The translations under genes were made by a program, and so were the position numbers. The notes under the pieces were generated by a model. The model saw only the letters and a list, made by a program, of their open reading frames with translations. It had not been told where the DNA came from and ran no database searches. Shown piece after piece: positions 17,820 through 24,394 of a stretch of 32,120 nt of DNA; within the stretch, counting starts at the first letter, position 1; the number at the start of each line of letters is the position of its first letter. Source of the stretch: an uncultured Eubacteriales bacterium (GTDB lineage Bacteria; Bacillota; Clostridia; Oscillospirales; Oscillospiraceae); NCBI GenBank assembly GCA_900547745.1, contig URHT01000021.1:1-32120 (forward strand), given 5' to 3'.

Positions 17820-18863
17820 TCAGTTGATGCCCAGATATGCGGCCAGCTCGGGATTCAGCGTGTAGGTGGGGGTCTGTGCCAGATAGTCCTTGACGTTGTC
17901 CGCGTTCACAGCGGCGACAGCGGCATAGTAGGGAGACTCGTAATCCAAACCGGCAACAGCCATGGACACGTTCTGCACCAGCTCATAGCCCATCTGGGAG
18001 GTCAGCTTGGCGTTGGCAATGGACAGACGGTAGGGGGTGCCCTCCTCGATGTAGCCCAGAGCCTCGCTGATGCCGTCACAGCCGGCCACGAAGAACTCCT
18101 CCTGAGGCAGGCCGGAGGAAATGACAGCCTGATAAGCGCCGACAGCGGCAGAGTCCTGCGCGCACAGCACCATGCGAACCTCGGGATGCGCCTGCAGCAC
18201 GCTCTCCATGGCGGTCATGGCCTCAGAGGTGTTGTCGGTGCCGCTGTACTCCAGCCACACGACCTTGCTGGGATCCTTCACGTTCTCGTTCACGCCGTCA
18301 ACGATGCCCTGATAGCGCTCCATAACGGCGGAGTTCTCCGCCTGCGCGAAGCTCATGATGGTGGCGCTGCCGCCCAGCTTCTCGTCGATCCACTTGGCAG
18401 CTTCCTCGCCCTCGGTATAGCCCCAGTCATACTCATCGAACACGAAGTTGAAGGTCACGTTCTCCATGGAGGGGTACACGCCGACCTTGATGCCGGCATC
18501 CATAGCCTTCTGGATGACATCCTCCACCGCGCTGGTGTCCAGCGCGTTCAGCATGATGCCGTCCACGCCCATGCTGATGAAGTCCTCAATGGCCTGTACC
18601 TGCGTGGCCACGTTGCCGCCGCCATCCACCAGATTGATCTCCACAGTGCCCTTGGTGTCCTTCAGGAACTGGTTGTAGCCCTCTGCGTACTGGACAAACA
18701 CCTCGTTGGACAGGTCCATCACGCAACAGCCGATGGTGATCTTCTTCTCGACAGCGGCGCCGCCCTGCTGGACGTCGTCAGTCGGCTTGGTCTCGCCGCA
18801 GGCGGTGAGCGCTAACGCGAGGACAAGCGCAGTCAGCAATGCAATGATTCGTTTCATTTTCAT
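17820..18863 (-). CDS. Sugar-binding lipoprotein of the RbsB (periplasmic-binding type 1) family
   Basis: A 347-residue lipoprotein: a positively charged, hydrophobic signal ends in the lipobox LTAC (Cys22), followed by an acidic linker. The mature domain (about 38-347) has the two-lobed RbsB layout, with KITIGCCVMDLSNEVFVQYAEGYNQF at its start. MGVDGIMLNALDTSAVEDVIQKAMDAGIKVGVY and FFVAGCDGISEALGYIEEG follow. It would be anchored on the outer membrane face and deliver a sugar-like ligand to the permease. AAGGAAGG lies about nine bases before the ATG at 18863. Upstream sits a lactonase gene, unusual for a first-in-operon position. Confidence 0.9.
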   Translation of the reverse strand: MKMKRIIALLTALVLALALTACGETKPTDDVQQGGAAVEKKITIGCCVMDLSNEVFVQYAEGYNQFLKDTKGTVEINLVDGGGNVATQVQAIEDFISMGVDGIMLNALDTSAVEDVIQKAMDAGIKVGVYPSMENVTFNFVFDEYDWGYTEGEEAAKWIDEKLGGSATIMSFAQAENSAVMERYQGIVDGVNENVKDPSKVVWLEYSGTDNTSEAMTAMESVLQAHPEVRMVLCAQDSAAVGAYQAVISSGLPQEEFFVAGCDGISEALGYIEEGTPYRLSIANAKLTSQMGYELVQNVSMAVAGLDYESPYYAAVAAVNADNVKDYLAQTPTYTLNPELAAYLGIN

Positions 18864-18888
18864 TTTTCTGTACCTTCCTTAAGTTATT

Positions 18889-18922
18889 ATATCTCATGTG
18901 CAACACAGATCACATGATATAT
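18889..18922 (-). other. Inverted repeat in the lactonase / binding-protein spacer
   Basis: Arms ATATCTCATGTG (18889-18900) and CACATGATATAT (18911-18922) pair at 11 of 12 positions around a 10-base loop, in the 64-base gap after the lactonase stop. No U tract follows. It may be an RNA processing or stabilising hairpin, or a protein site. Confidence 0.55.
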
Positions 18923-18927
18923 ACCGA

Positions 18928-19749
18928 TCATTTGATCCACTCACCCAGAATATACTCGGGAAAGTTCCACGGATCGTGGGGGAAAACAAAGGACGCATGC
19001 AGCTCCTGCTCCAGCCGGAGCAGACGTTTCCGCGTCCGCTGGAAGCCGAGGGAGTCGTAAATGACGCCGGGCGCCGCCGTGCCCCGCAGGCACACCTCCG
19101 CCGTCACCGCGTCACTGGGGAGAATGTAGTTTCCACTGTCCAGATGGAGCACCAGTCCCGCCACCGCCGGCGTGTGGCCCTCCAGCAGCAAGACGTCCAC
19201 GCCGGGAAACAGGGTCGTCTCCTCCTCCAGCAGGTGGAATTCCGCGCCCTCCACGTCCAGATTCCGACGGTAATAGCCGCTGTCGGAATAGCCGGCGGGT
19301 GTGCGGTGAGTCTGCACCAGCGCGTGGGCAAAGTCTGCATAAGGCACGTAGACGTTCCGGATGGCGCGGGTGCCCTTGAAAAACTCCAGACCGCCGATGT
19401 GATCCCAGTGACAGTGGGAGATCACGATGGCGGAGATGTCGTCCACCGTCAGACCCAGCTTCTTCAGGCCCTCGTCCACATACTGATCGCGGCGAACCTC
19501 CACGGGGTTGATGCGGCGATGCTCCGCCGGGCGGCGGTCACACTCCTCCCCGGGGCCAAGGCCCACGTCAAAGAGAACGTAGCCGGCGGTCGGGTGACAG
19601 ATGACGGTGTACAGATAGGAAAACGCCTGCCAGACGTCTTTGCTCCCCTGACGGTCATCCGCCGTGGCAAGGCCGTAGCCCTGAAAGTTCCACGCAATGT
19701 CGTTGTAGCCCGTCCCCCCGGACAGAAGCGCAAATTTCAGTCCCTCCAT
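18928..19749 (-). CDS. MBL-fold lactonase-like hydrolase (AiiA/AttM family), copy 2
   Basis: A 273-residue paralogue of the lactonase at the other end of the same operon, identical in length. It conserves His112, His114, Asp116 and His117 (SHCHWDH), His192 (LEGHTP), Asp213 (PSDAV) and His258 (FPHD). The shared C-terminal block APGVIYDSLGFQ is also present. The ATG at 19749 is chosen because GAAGGAG lies six bases upstream; the ATG at 19755 would touch the SD, and longer forms run into the operator. It is the first gene after the regulated promoter. No signal peptide, so cytosolic. Its N-terminal third differs clearly from copy 1 (GYNDIAWNFQGYG against EHDESISYAGKN), hinting at a different substrate or partner. 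Confidence 0.85.
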   Translation of the reverse strand: MEGLKFALLSGGTGYNDIAWNFQGYGLATADDRQGSKDVWQAFSYLYTVICHPTAGYVLFDVGLGPGEECDRRPAEHRRINPVEVRRDQYVDEGLKKLGLTVDDISAIVISHCHWDHIGGLEFFKGTRAIRNVYVPYADFAHALVQTHRTPAGYSDSGYYRRNLDVEGAEFHLLEEETTLFPGVDVLLLEGHTPAVAGLVLHLDSGNYILPSDAVTAEVCLRGTAAPGVIYDSLGFQRTRKRLLRLEQELHASFVFPHDPWNFPEYILGEWIK

Positions 19750-19783
19750 GGTCATCTCCTTCGCCGGTTCGCGTGATATGTAA

Positions 19784-19807
19784 CTTTCGTTTTCTATCGT
19801 TTTTATC
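19784..19807. promoter_or_regulatory. Downstream copy of the shared operator (leader of lactonase copy 2)
   Basis: These 24 bases match the operator at 13261-13284 in 19 positions, with the same 10-bp internal repeat (TTTCGTTTTC then TATCGTTTTT). The site lies about 10-30 bases downstream of the predicted start of transcription, suited to a roadblock or to looping with the copy at 19827-19850, 43 bases away. Confidence 0.65.
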
Positions 19808-19823
19808 CTTTTGCTTGAACATA

Positions 19824-19852
19824 ATACTATCATTGTCTTTTGTTTGTGTCAA
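19824..19852 (-). promoter_or_regulatory. Promoter of the lactonase-transporter operon with overlapping operator
   Basis: Minus-strand TTGACA (19852-19847), 17-base spacer and TAGTAT (19829-19824). The span 19827-19850 matches the aldolase-operon operator (13261-13284) at 19 of 24 bases in exactly the same promoter register. About seven of those matches are due to the promoter hexamers themselves. Both promoters share AATGATAG followed by C/T-AT at the -10. Confidence 0.7.
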
Positions 19853-20023
19853 GTTTATATTTTAACCATCCGGCGGTTTTTGTTGATAGCGGAAATATTT
19901 TTAAAAATTATTTGTCGATTCCTACAATTTTCCGTTGTAATTTCCGGATTTTCCGCGCTATCCGCAGGTAATATCGCGCCTTTCTCTTTTCCTTTATTTT
20001 TCTTCATATACGTTTCGACCCTG

Positions 20024-20057
20024 AAAAAAGCAGGGAGGGTATATACCCTCCCCCGCT
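20024..20057 (-). terminator. Rho-independent terminator of the small hypothetical gene
   Basis: A perfect 20-bp palindrome (20033-20052; arm GGGAGGGTAT) with added pairing at its base is followed on the minus strand by six U residues (20029-20024). It lies 31 bases after the stop of the hypothetical gene and isolates it from the lactonase operon. The A/T-rich stretch 19853-20023 has no gene. Confidence 0.85.
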
Positions 20058-20087
20058 GCTCCCTTCAGTTGGATGCCGCGGATGCGC

Positions 20088-20534
20088 TCACCCGCCGCGG
20101 CCGCCGCCCAGCGGGCGGTTCAGCTCAAAGCCCAGCACCTTCCGGCGGAATCCGCCGCAGACCGTCTCGAAGTCCGCTATCTCATAGCCCTCTCCGGGCC
20201 ATTTCTGCCGCCACAGACGGCACAGCTCTGCCGCCAGCTGTGCGCACCCCTCATCTTCGGCAGCCAGCAAAAGCGGGTTCAGATACACGGCGATCACCGT
20301 CCGGATGTCCATGCGCCGGACGCGGCGTGACAACAGGCCGGCGCGTTGGCAGGCGTCTGCCGCTGCGTCCAGCAGCTGCTGCGCCAGGGATACCGGGCCG
20401 TGCTGTGCCAGCGCTGCACGGATGCCTCCCTCGTACCGCGCCCGGTATGCCTCCGCTGCGGCGGCGTATTCCCCGCGGGAAAAGCGAGCCATCCACGGCT
20501 TTGTGTCCAACACGGCGGAAAAAATATTGTCCAC
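20088..20534 (-). CDS. Small protein of unknown function
   Basis: Not recognised. The gene would encode 148 residues starting VDNIFSAVLDTKPWMARF, mostly alpha-helical and alanine-rich (EYAAAAEAYRARYEGG, LLDAAADACQRAG). One WRQKWPGEGYEIADFE segment and a glycine-rich end (PLGGGRGG) follow. There is no signal peptide or membrane segment. GTG at 20534 is chosen because AAAGGAG lies eight bases upstream and the predicted transcription start is near 20556, which excludes the longer ATG starts. It has its own well-formed promoter and terminator, which supports it being a real, separately expressed gene. Confidence 0.65.
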   Translation of the reverse strand: MDNIFSAVLDTKPWMARFSRGEYAAAAEAYRARYEGGIRAALAQHGPVSLAQQLLDAAADACQRAGLLSRRVRRMDIRTVIAVYLNPLLLAAEDEGCAQLAAELCRLWRQKWPGEGYEIADFETVCGGFRRKVLGFELNRPLGGGRGG

Positions 20535-20562
20535 GGCAAGCACTCCTTTCTTCGGATGCGCC

Positions 20563-20591
20563 ATTCTACCACAAACGGCGGCAGCTTTCAA
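20563..20591 (-). promoter_or_regulatory. Promoter of the small hypothetical gene
   Basis: Minus-strand TTGAAA (20591-20586), a 17-base spacer and TAGAAT (20568-20563), each one base from consensus, about 30 bases upstream of the GTG start. Confidence 0.65.
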
Positions 20592-20631
20592 CACGGGAAT
20601 CGGTTCCAGCGGCGCCGCATCTCCGCCAGAA

Positions 20632-20669
20632 AAAACAAGAAAGACCGCCGGAGCGGTCTTTCTTGTTTT
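20632..20669 (-). terminator. Rho-independent terminator of rubrerythrin
   Basis: A perfect 17-bp stem (20632-20648 with 20653-20669) with a CGGA loop begins eight bases after the rubrerythrin stop. The distal side of the stem ends in UUUU, and more U residues follow on the minus strand. Confidence 0.85.
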
Positions 20670-20677
20670 CCTTTATC

Positions 20678-21247
20678 TTACTTGCCGAAGTAGCGGTTCA
20701 GCAGGCCCTCGAAGGCCTTGCCGTGACGGGCCTCGTCGCGGGCCATTTCATGCACGGTGTCATGGATGGCGTCGAGGTTGTACTTCTTGGCCAGCTTCGC
20801 CAGCTCGAACTTGCCGGCCGTGGCGCCGTTCTCGGCATCCACGCGCATCTGCAGGTTCTTCTTGGTGCTGTCGGTGATGACCTCACCCAGCAGCTCGGCG
20901 AACTTGGCGGCGTGCTCGGCCTCCTCCAGACCGGCCTTCTCCCAGTACAGGCCGATCTCGGGATAGCCCTCACGATGGGCCACGCGGGCCATGGCCAGAT
21001 ACATGCCCACCTCGGAGCACTCGCCCTCGAAGTTGGCGCGCAGACCGTCGATGATCTCCTGACGGACTTCCTCGGGCACATCGTCGCCGAAGACCTTGCC
21101 TACGCCCACCACATGCTCGGCAGCCCAGGACTTCTCCTCGGACTGGAGCAGGAACTTCTCGCCGCTGACGTGGCACACCGGGCACTCGGCCGGGGGAACA
21201 TCGCCTTCATGCACATAACCGCAAACAGGACATACCCACTTCTTCAT
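20678..21247 (-). CDS. rbr: Reverse-type rubrerythrin (N-terminal rubredoxin domain)
   Basis: A 189-residue oxidative-stress protein with the rubredoxin domain first: Cys6, Cys9 (CPVCGY), Cys22 and Cys25 (CPVCHV) bind one iron. A ferritin-like four-helix diiron domain follows, with EGECSEVGMYLAMARVA, GLEEAEHAAKF and HEMARDEARHG supplying Glu/His ligands. Classical rubrerythrin has rubredoxin at the C-terminus, so this is the reversed order found in clostridia. Family members reduce hydrogen peroxide and oxygen with NAD(P)H through redox partners. The ATG at 21247 is chosen for GGAGGA about seven bases upstream and because the protein then begins MKKWVCPVCGY. Monocistronic: own promoter and strong terminator. 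Confidence 0.92.
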   Translation of the reverse strand: MKKWVCPVCGYVHEGDVPPAECPVCHVSGEKFLLQSEEKSWAAEHVVGVGKVFGDDVPEEVRQEIIDGLRANFEGECSEVGMYLAMARVAHREGYPEIGLYWEKAGLEEAEHAAKFAELLGEVITDSTKKNLQMRVDAENGATAGKFELAKLAKKYNLDAIHDTVHEMARDEARHGKAFEGLLNRYFGK

Positions 21248-21317
21248 GATCGTATCCTCCATTTATATGTTATATTGATTTGTTTTGTGAGGGTCGCCCC
21301 TCTCACTTACTGTGGTC

Positions 21318-21359
21318 AGTATAACACGGATGCGGAATTTGATAAGTTGCAAATGCAAC
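21318..21359 (-). promoter_or_regulatory. Rubrerythrin promoter with an upstream palindrome
   Basis: An extended -10, TG-T-TATACT, lies with its hexamer at 21323-21318 on the minus strand. A weak -35 (TTATCA, spacing 16) precedes it. Just upstream is the palindrome GTTGCA-AA-TGCAAC (21346-21359), a candidate regulator site. It does not resemble a PerR or Fur box as written. Confidence 0.5.
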
Positions 21360-21388
21360 ATTTGAAAAAGTTTTTTCCAAAAAATACT

Positions 21389-22801
21389 TTACAGGCCCAG
21401 AAATGCCCGCCACGCGGCGATATACCCCTCGGCGCGGGACTGGTCGTCGGCCTCGGCGGCCATGCGCAGCAGCGGCTCCGTGCCGGAGAAGCGGCAGATC
21501 ACCCAGCTGCCGTCGGCAAAGTACACCTTGCAGCCGTCCTCACGGCTGATGTGGTCGATGGCCGTGCCGAAGTCCGGCGTCTCCTTCCGAACAAGCAGGC
21601 GCTCCTGCAGCGCCGCCTTGCGGGCCGGGGTCATGCGGAAGTCCGCCTCCGCCCACTGGGGGTCGCCGTACTGGGCGGCGATCTCCGTGAACAGCTCCGA
21701 CACCGACTTTTTCGTGACGGCCAGCATCTCCACCAGCAGCGCGGCGGCGTAGATGCCGTCCTTGCCGGAGATGTGGCCCCGGACGGCCATGCCGCCGGAG
21801 GACTCGCCGCCGATAACGGCGTCCGTCTCCGTCATTTTGGCGGACACCCACTTGAAGCCCACCGGCACCTCGTAGCACTTCTCGCCAAGGCCGGCGGCCA
21901 CGCGATCCAGCAGGTGGCTGGTAGAGTTGTTGCGGACGCAGGGGCCATGCCAGCCGCGGTACTTCACCAGATAGTAGTACAGCAGCACCAGCAGCTTATT
22001 GGGGTGGATGAACTGGCCCTCATTGTCGATGACGCCCAGACGGTCGGCGTCGCCGTCGGTGGCGATGCCCAGGTCGCAGTGCTTGTCCAGCACCAGCGCC
22101 GCCAGCGGCTTCAGCGTGTCCACGTTGGGGGCGGGCAGCTTGCCGCCGAACAGCGTGTCGTGGCGGTCGTGGATGATCTCCAGATCGCAGCGGCAGGTGG
22201 TCAGCAGCATGCTCAGGCTCGACCAACTGACGCCGTACATGGGATCGAAGCCGATGCGCAGCGCCGCGTTCTTGATGGCCTCCACATCCACGGCGGACAG
22301 GATGCTGTCCAGATACTCGTTCATGGGGTTGGCCTCGGTGATGAGGCCCCGCGCCACGGCCTCATCGTAGTCCACGCTCCTGACATCGGCGGGGGTCAGC
22401 TGCGCGATCTCCGCTTCGATGCGGGCCGTCACCGTCTCGTCGGCGTCCCGGCCGCCGGCGGTGAACACCTTGATGCCGTTGTAGATGGCGGGGTTGTGGC
22501 TGGCGGTAACGGCGATGCCGTAGGGCTCGCCCCGCTTCTTCACGGTGAACATCATCAGGGGCGTGGGGCTGGAGCGGTTGATGACAAAGGGATGGAAGCC
22601 GCAGCCCGCCAGCACCTCCGCCGCCCAGTGGGCAGACTCCTTGGACAGGAAGCGGCGGTCGTAGCCCACGCAGACCTCCGCGCCCGCAAGGCCCTCCTTC
22701 TCCATCAGGCGGCACAGGCCCGCCATCAGCAGGCGGATATTCTCCTTGGTGAACTCGTCCGCGATGACGGCGCGCCAGCCGCCGGTACCGAATTTGATCA
22801 T
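21389..22801 (-). CDS. Phosphoglucomutase/phosphomannomutase (alpha-D-phosphohexomutase)
   Basis: A 470-residue alpha-D-phosphohexomutase with all four domain signatures. The phosphoserine loop is TASHNP (Ser101), the Mg2+ loop is DGDADR (249-254), the sugar-binding loop is GGESSG (331-336), and the C-terminal phosphate loop is RFSGTEPLLR. The N-terminus MIKFGTGGWRAVI is the usual one for this subgroup. It interconverts hexose 1- and 6-phosphates, serving polysaccharide and envelope precursor synthesis; glucose versus mannose preference is not certain. AAAGGAG lies nine bases before the ATG at 22801. No clear terminator follows, so some read-through toward rubrerythrin is possible. Confidence 0.9.
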   Translation of the reverse strand: MIKFGTGGWRAVIADEFTKENIRLLMAGLCRLMEKEGLAGAEVCVGYDRRFLSKESAHWAAEVLAGCGFHPFVINRSSPTPLMMFTVKKRGEPYGIAVTASHNPAIYNGIKVFTAGGRDADETVTARIEAEIAQLTPADVRSVDYDEAVARGLITEANPMNEYLDSILSAVDVEAIKNAALRIGFDPMYGVSWSSLSMLLTTCRCDLEIIHDRHDTLFGGKLPAPNVDTLKPLAALVLDKHCDLGIATDGDADRLGVIDNEGQFIHPNKLLVLLYYYLVKYRGWHGPCVRNNSTSHLLDRVAAGLGEKCYEVPVGFKWVSAKMTETDAVIGGESSGGMAVRGHISGKDGIYAAALLVEMLAVTKKSVSELFTEIAAQYGDPQWAEADFRMTPARKAALQERLLVRKETPDFGTAIDHISREDGCKVYFADGSWVICRFSGTEPLLRMAAEADDQSRAEGYIAAWRAFLGL

Positions 22802-22863
22802 GTGTGCAGTCTCCTTTCAGCGGGACAGGGAATGCACCCTCCACCGTATATTCATCTGACGGT

Positions 22864-22869
22864 ATTATA
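22864..22869 (-). promoter_or_regulatory. Perfect -10 box upstream of phosphoglucomutase
   Basis: TATAAT on the minus strand (22869-22864), 63 bases before the start codon. No good -35 is seen at 16-18 bases, so an activator or truA read-through may contribute. An 8-bp direct repeat ATGCGAAA (22894-22901 and 22903-22910) lies just upstream. The rest of the 135-base gap is unremarkable. Confidence 0.4.
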
Positions 22870-22936
22870 ACCAATTCCACCGCCGGGGGACAGATGCGAA
22901 ACATGCGAAAGAATAGGGGCATCCTGTGCTTTTCGG

Positions 22937-23674
22937 TCAATAATCCACCTTCATGAGACACAGGCCCTCCGGCGGAGCGGTGGGCCCGGCCAGCTTCCGG
23001 TCTTTGGCGACCAGGATCTCCTGCACATAGGCGGGCTCCCAGTAGCCGCGCCCCACCTCCAGCAGCGTGCCCACCAGAATACGCACCATATTCTGGAGGA
23101 AGCCGGTGCCGTGGAACGTGAAGATCACCCGATCCTTCCGGCGCTCCACGGCGATGCTGTCCACCAGCCGGACGGTGGACTTTTTCATGCGGGGATTGCC
23201 GCAGAAGCTGGCGAAGTCGTGCTCGCCGGTGAGGTACGCCGCCGCCTGACGCATCCGCTCCACGTCGGGGCGGTAGTCCAGCAGCGTCACATACTTTCGG
23301 TCAAATACCGGCTTCACCGGCCCATCAAAGCAGGTGTAGCGGTAGGTCTTGCCCAGCGCGTTGTAGCGGGCATGGAAACGAGGTGCGGCCTCCTTCACCT
23401 CCCGGACGGCGATGGCGTCGGGCAGGTAGCGGTTCAGGTAGTCGCGGATGGCCTCCGGCGTCTCCTCCGCGTCCAGCACCGCGTTGGCGGTCATGGCACG
23501 GGCGTGGACGCCCGCGTCGGTGCGGCCCGCGCCGGTGACCTCCACCGGCCGTCCCTGTAAGCGGGAGAGCACGCTCTCCAGCTTGCCCTGTATGGTATCC
23601 TTCCCCGGCTGGCGCTCCCAGCCGAAAAAGCGGGTGCCGTCGTAGGCAATGGTCAGCTTATAGTTCTGTTCCAA
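22937..23674 (-). CDS. truA: tRNA pseudouridine(38-40) synthase TruA
   Basis: A 245-residue TruA. The N-terminal YKLTIAYDGTRFFGWERQPGK is typical, the catalytic Asp53 lies in GAGRTDAGVHA, and later blocks KTYRYTC, DFASFCG and FTFHGTGFLQNMVRILVGTLLEVGRG are all present. It isomerises uridines 38-40 in the anticodon arm of many tRNAs. The start is taken as TTG at 23674 (read as Met), giving the family N-terminus; the upstream frame is not conserved. The only SD-like sequence, AAAGGGCG, lies inside the 3' arm of the terminator hairpin of the upstream lysE-type gene, with one base between the hairpin and the start codon. Expression may thus be limited or regulated. Confidence 0.92.
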   Translation of the reverse strand: MEQNYKLTIAYDGTRFFGWERQPGKDTIQGKLESVLSRLQGRPVEVTGAGRTDAGVHARAMTANAVLDAEETPEAIRDYLNRYLPDAIAVREVKEAAPRFHARYNALGKTYRYTCFDGPVKPVFDRKYVTLLDYRPDVERMRQAAAYLTGEHDFASFCGNPRMKKSTVRLVDSIAVERRKDRVIFTFHGTGFLQNMVRILVGTLLEVGRGYWEPAYVQEILVAKDRKLAGPTAPPEGLCLMKVDY

Positions 23675-23675
23675 A

Positions 23676-23720
23676 AAATCACGCCCTTTCTGCCTTATTG
23701 TAGCAGAAAGGGCGTGATTT
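23676..23720 (-). terminator. Terminator of the lysE-type gene that also contains the truA SD
   Basis: A perfect 18-bp stem (23676-23693 with 23703-23720) and nine-base loop begin 16 bases after the LysE stop. The 3' arm on the minus strand ends GGGCGTGATTT and is followed by UUUGG, so it reads as a terminator. The first U residues of that run include the TTG start of truA. Confidence 0.8.
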
Positions 23721-23736
23721 GCCAACGTATTTTCCT

Positions 23737-24354
23737 TTACAGCCAGCCCATCATTTTAACAAAGCTGTACAGCAGCTTCAGCCCGTAGAAGATGATGACG
23801 GCGCCGCAGACCTTGTTGATGACGTTCAGCACCTTCTCGTTGAACTTGCTGCCCAGCAGCGACACCAGCGTAGACACCGTCAGAAACCAGATGACGGAGG
23901 CGGAGCCGAAGCCGCAGATGAACGGCACAACCGTACCGGCGGGCAGCGTGGCCCGGAAGGCGCCCAGCATCATGGTGCCGTCGATGATGGCCTGAGGATT
24001 CAGCCACGTCACCACGAAGGCGGAGGTGATGAGCTTCCACACCGGCACATTCACGTCCCGGCCGCCCTCCAGACTGGCCTTGGAGCGCAGCAGGCCGATG
24101 CCGATCCAGATGACGATGAGGCTGCCCGCCGCCAGAATGACCTTCTGGAGCCATGGCACCGCCTGCATCAGCGCGCCGGCGCCCAGAAAGCAGGACACGC
24201 CCAGGGAAATATCCCAGAAAATGACGATCAGCGCCGTGAGATAGACGCGGCTGCGCCTTTGGGTCAGGGCGCTGTTGATGACGAATAAATTTTGCAGGCC
24301 GATGGGGGCCACATAGGCAAGGCCCATGGTCAGGCCCTGAAGATAGATATGCAT
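23737..24354 (-). CDS. LysE/ArgO-family amino acid exporter
   Basis: A 205-residue membrane protein with about six transmembrane helices. LysE family features are visible: GLAYVAPIGLQNLFVINSAL at the N-terminus, VIFWDISLGVSCFLGAGAL, WLNPQAIIDGTMMLGAF (the conserved NP-containing helix) and a hydrophobic C-terminus. The resemblance is closest to ArgO/LysE, exporters of basic amino acids; the true substrate is unknown. The ATG at 24354 is chosen for the family N-terminus; GAGGAG sits about 12 bases upstream, a little far. Divergent from the HxlR-type regulator, with a long leader occupied by a structured repeat element. Confidence 0.85.
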   Translation of the reverse strand: MHIYLQGLTMGLAYVAPIGLQNLFVINSALTQRRSRVYLTALIVIFWDISLGVSCFLGAGALMQAVPWLQKVILAAGSLIVIWIGIGLLRSKASLEGGRDVNVPVWKLITSAFVVTWLNPQAIIDGTMMLGAFRATLPAGTVVPFICGFGSASVIWFLTVSTLVSLLGSKFNEKVLNVINKVCGAVIIFYGLKLLYSFVKMMGWL

Positions 24355-24394
24355 GGGGTGATTTTTCTCCTCGTTGCTATTTACTTTGGTTCTT

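Noticed and set aside
14379..19749. Quorum-quenching operon
   Set aside because: The lactonase fold fits AHL lactonases, but the operon contains a sugar importer and shares an operator with carbohydrate catabolism, so a metabolic lactone is more likely.
19811..22870. Plus-strand open frame of 1019 codons
   Set aside because: It runs antisense across the lactonase promoter, small hypothetical gene, rubrerythrin and phosphoglucomutase, all with clear motifs. The translation is low-complexity (Gly/Ala/His/Gln-rich) and reflects codon bias at high GC.
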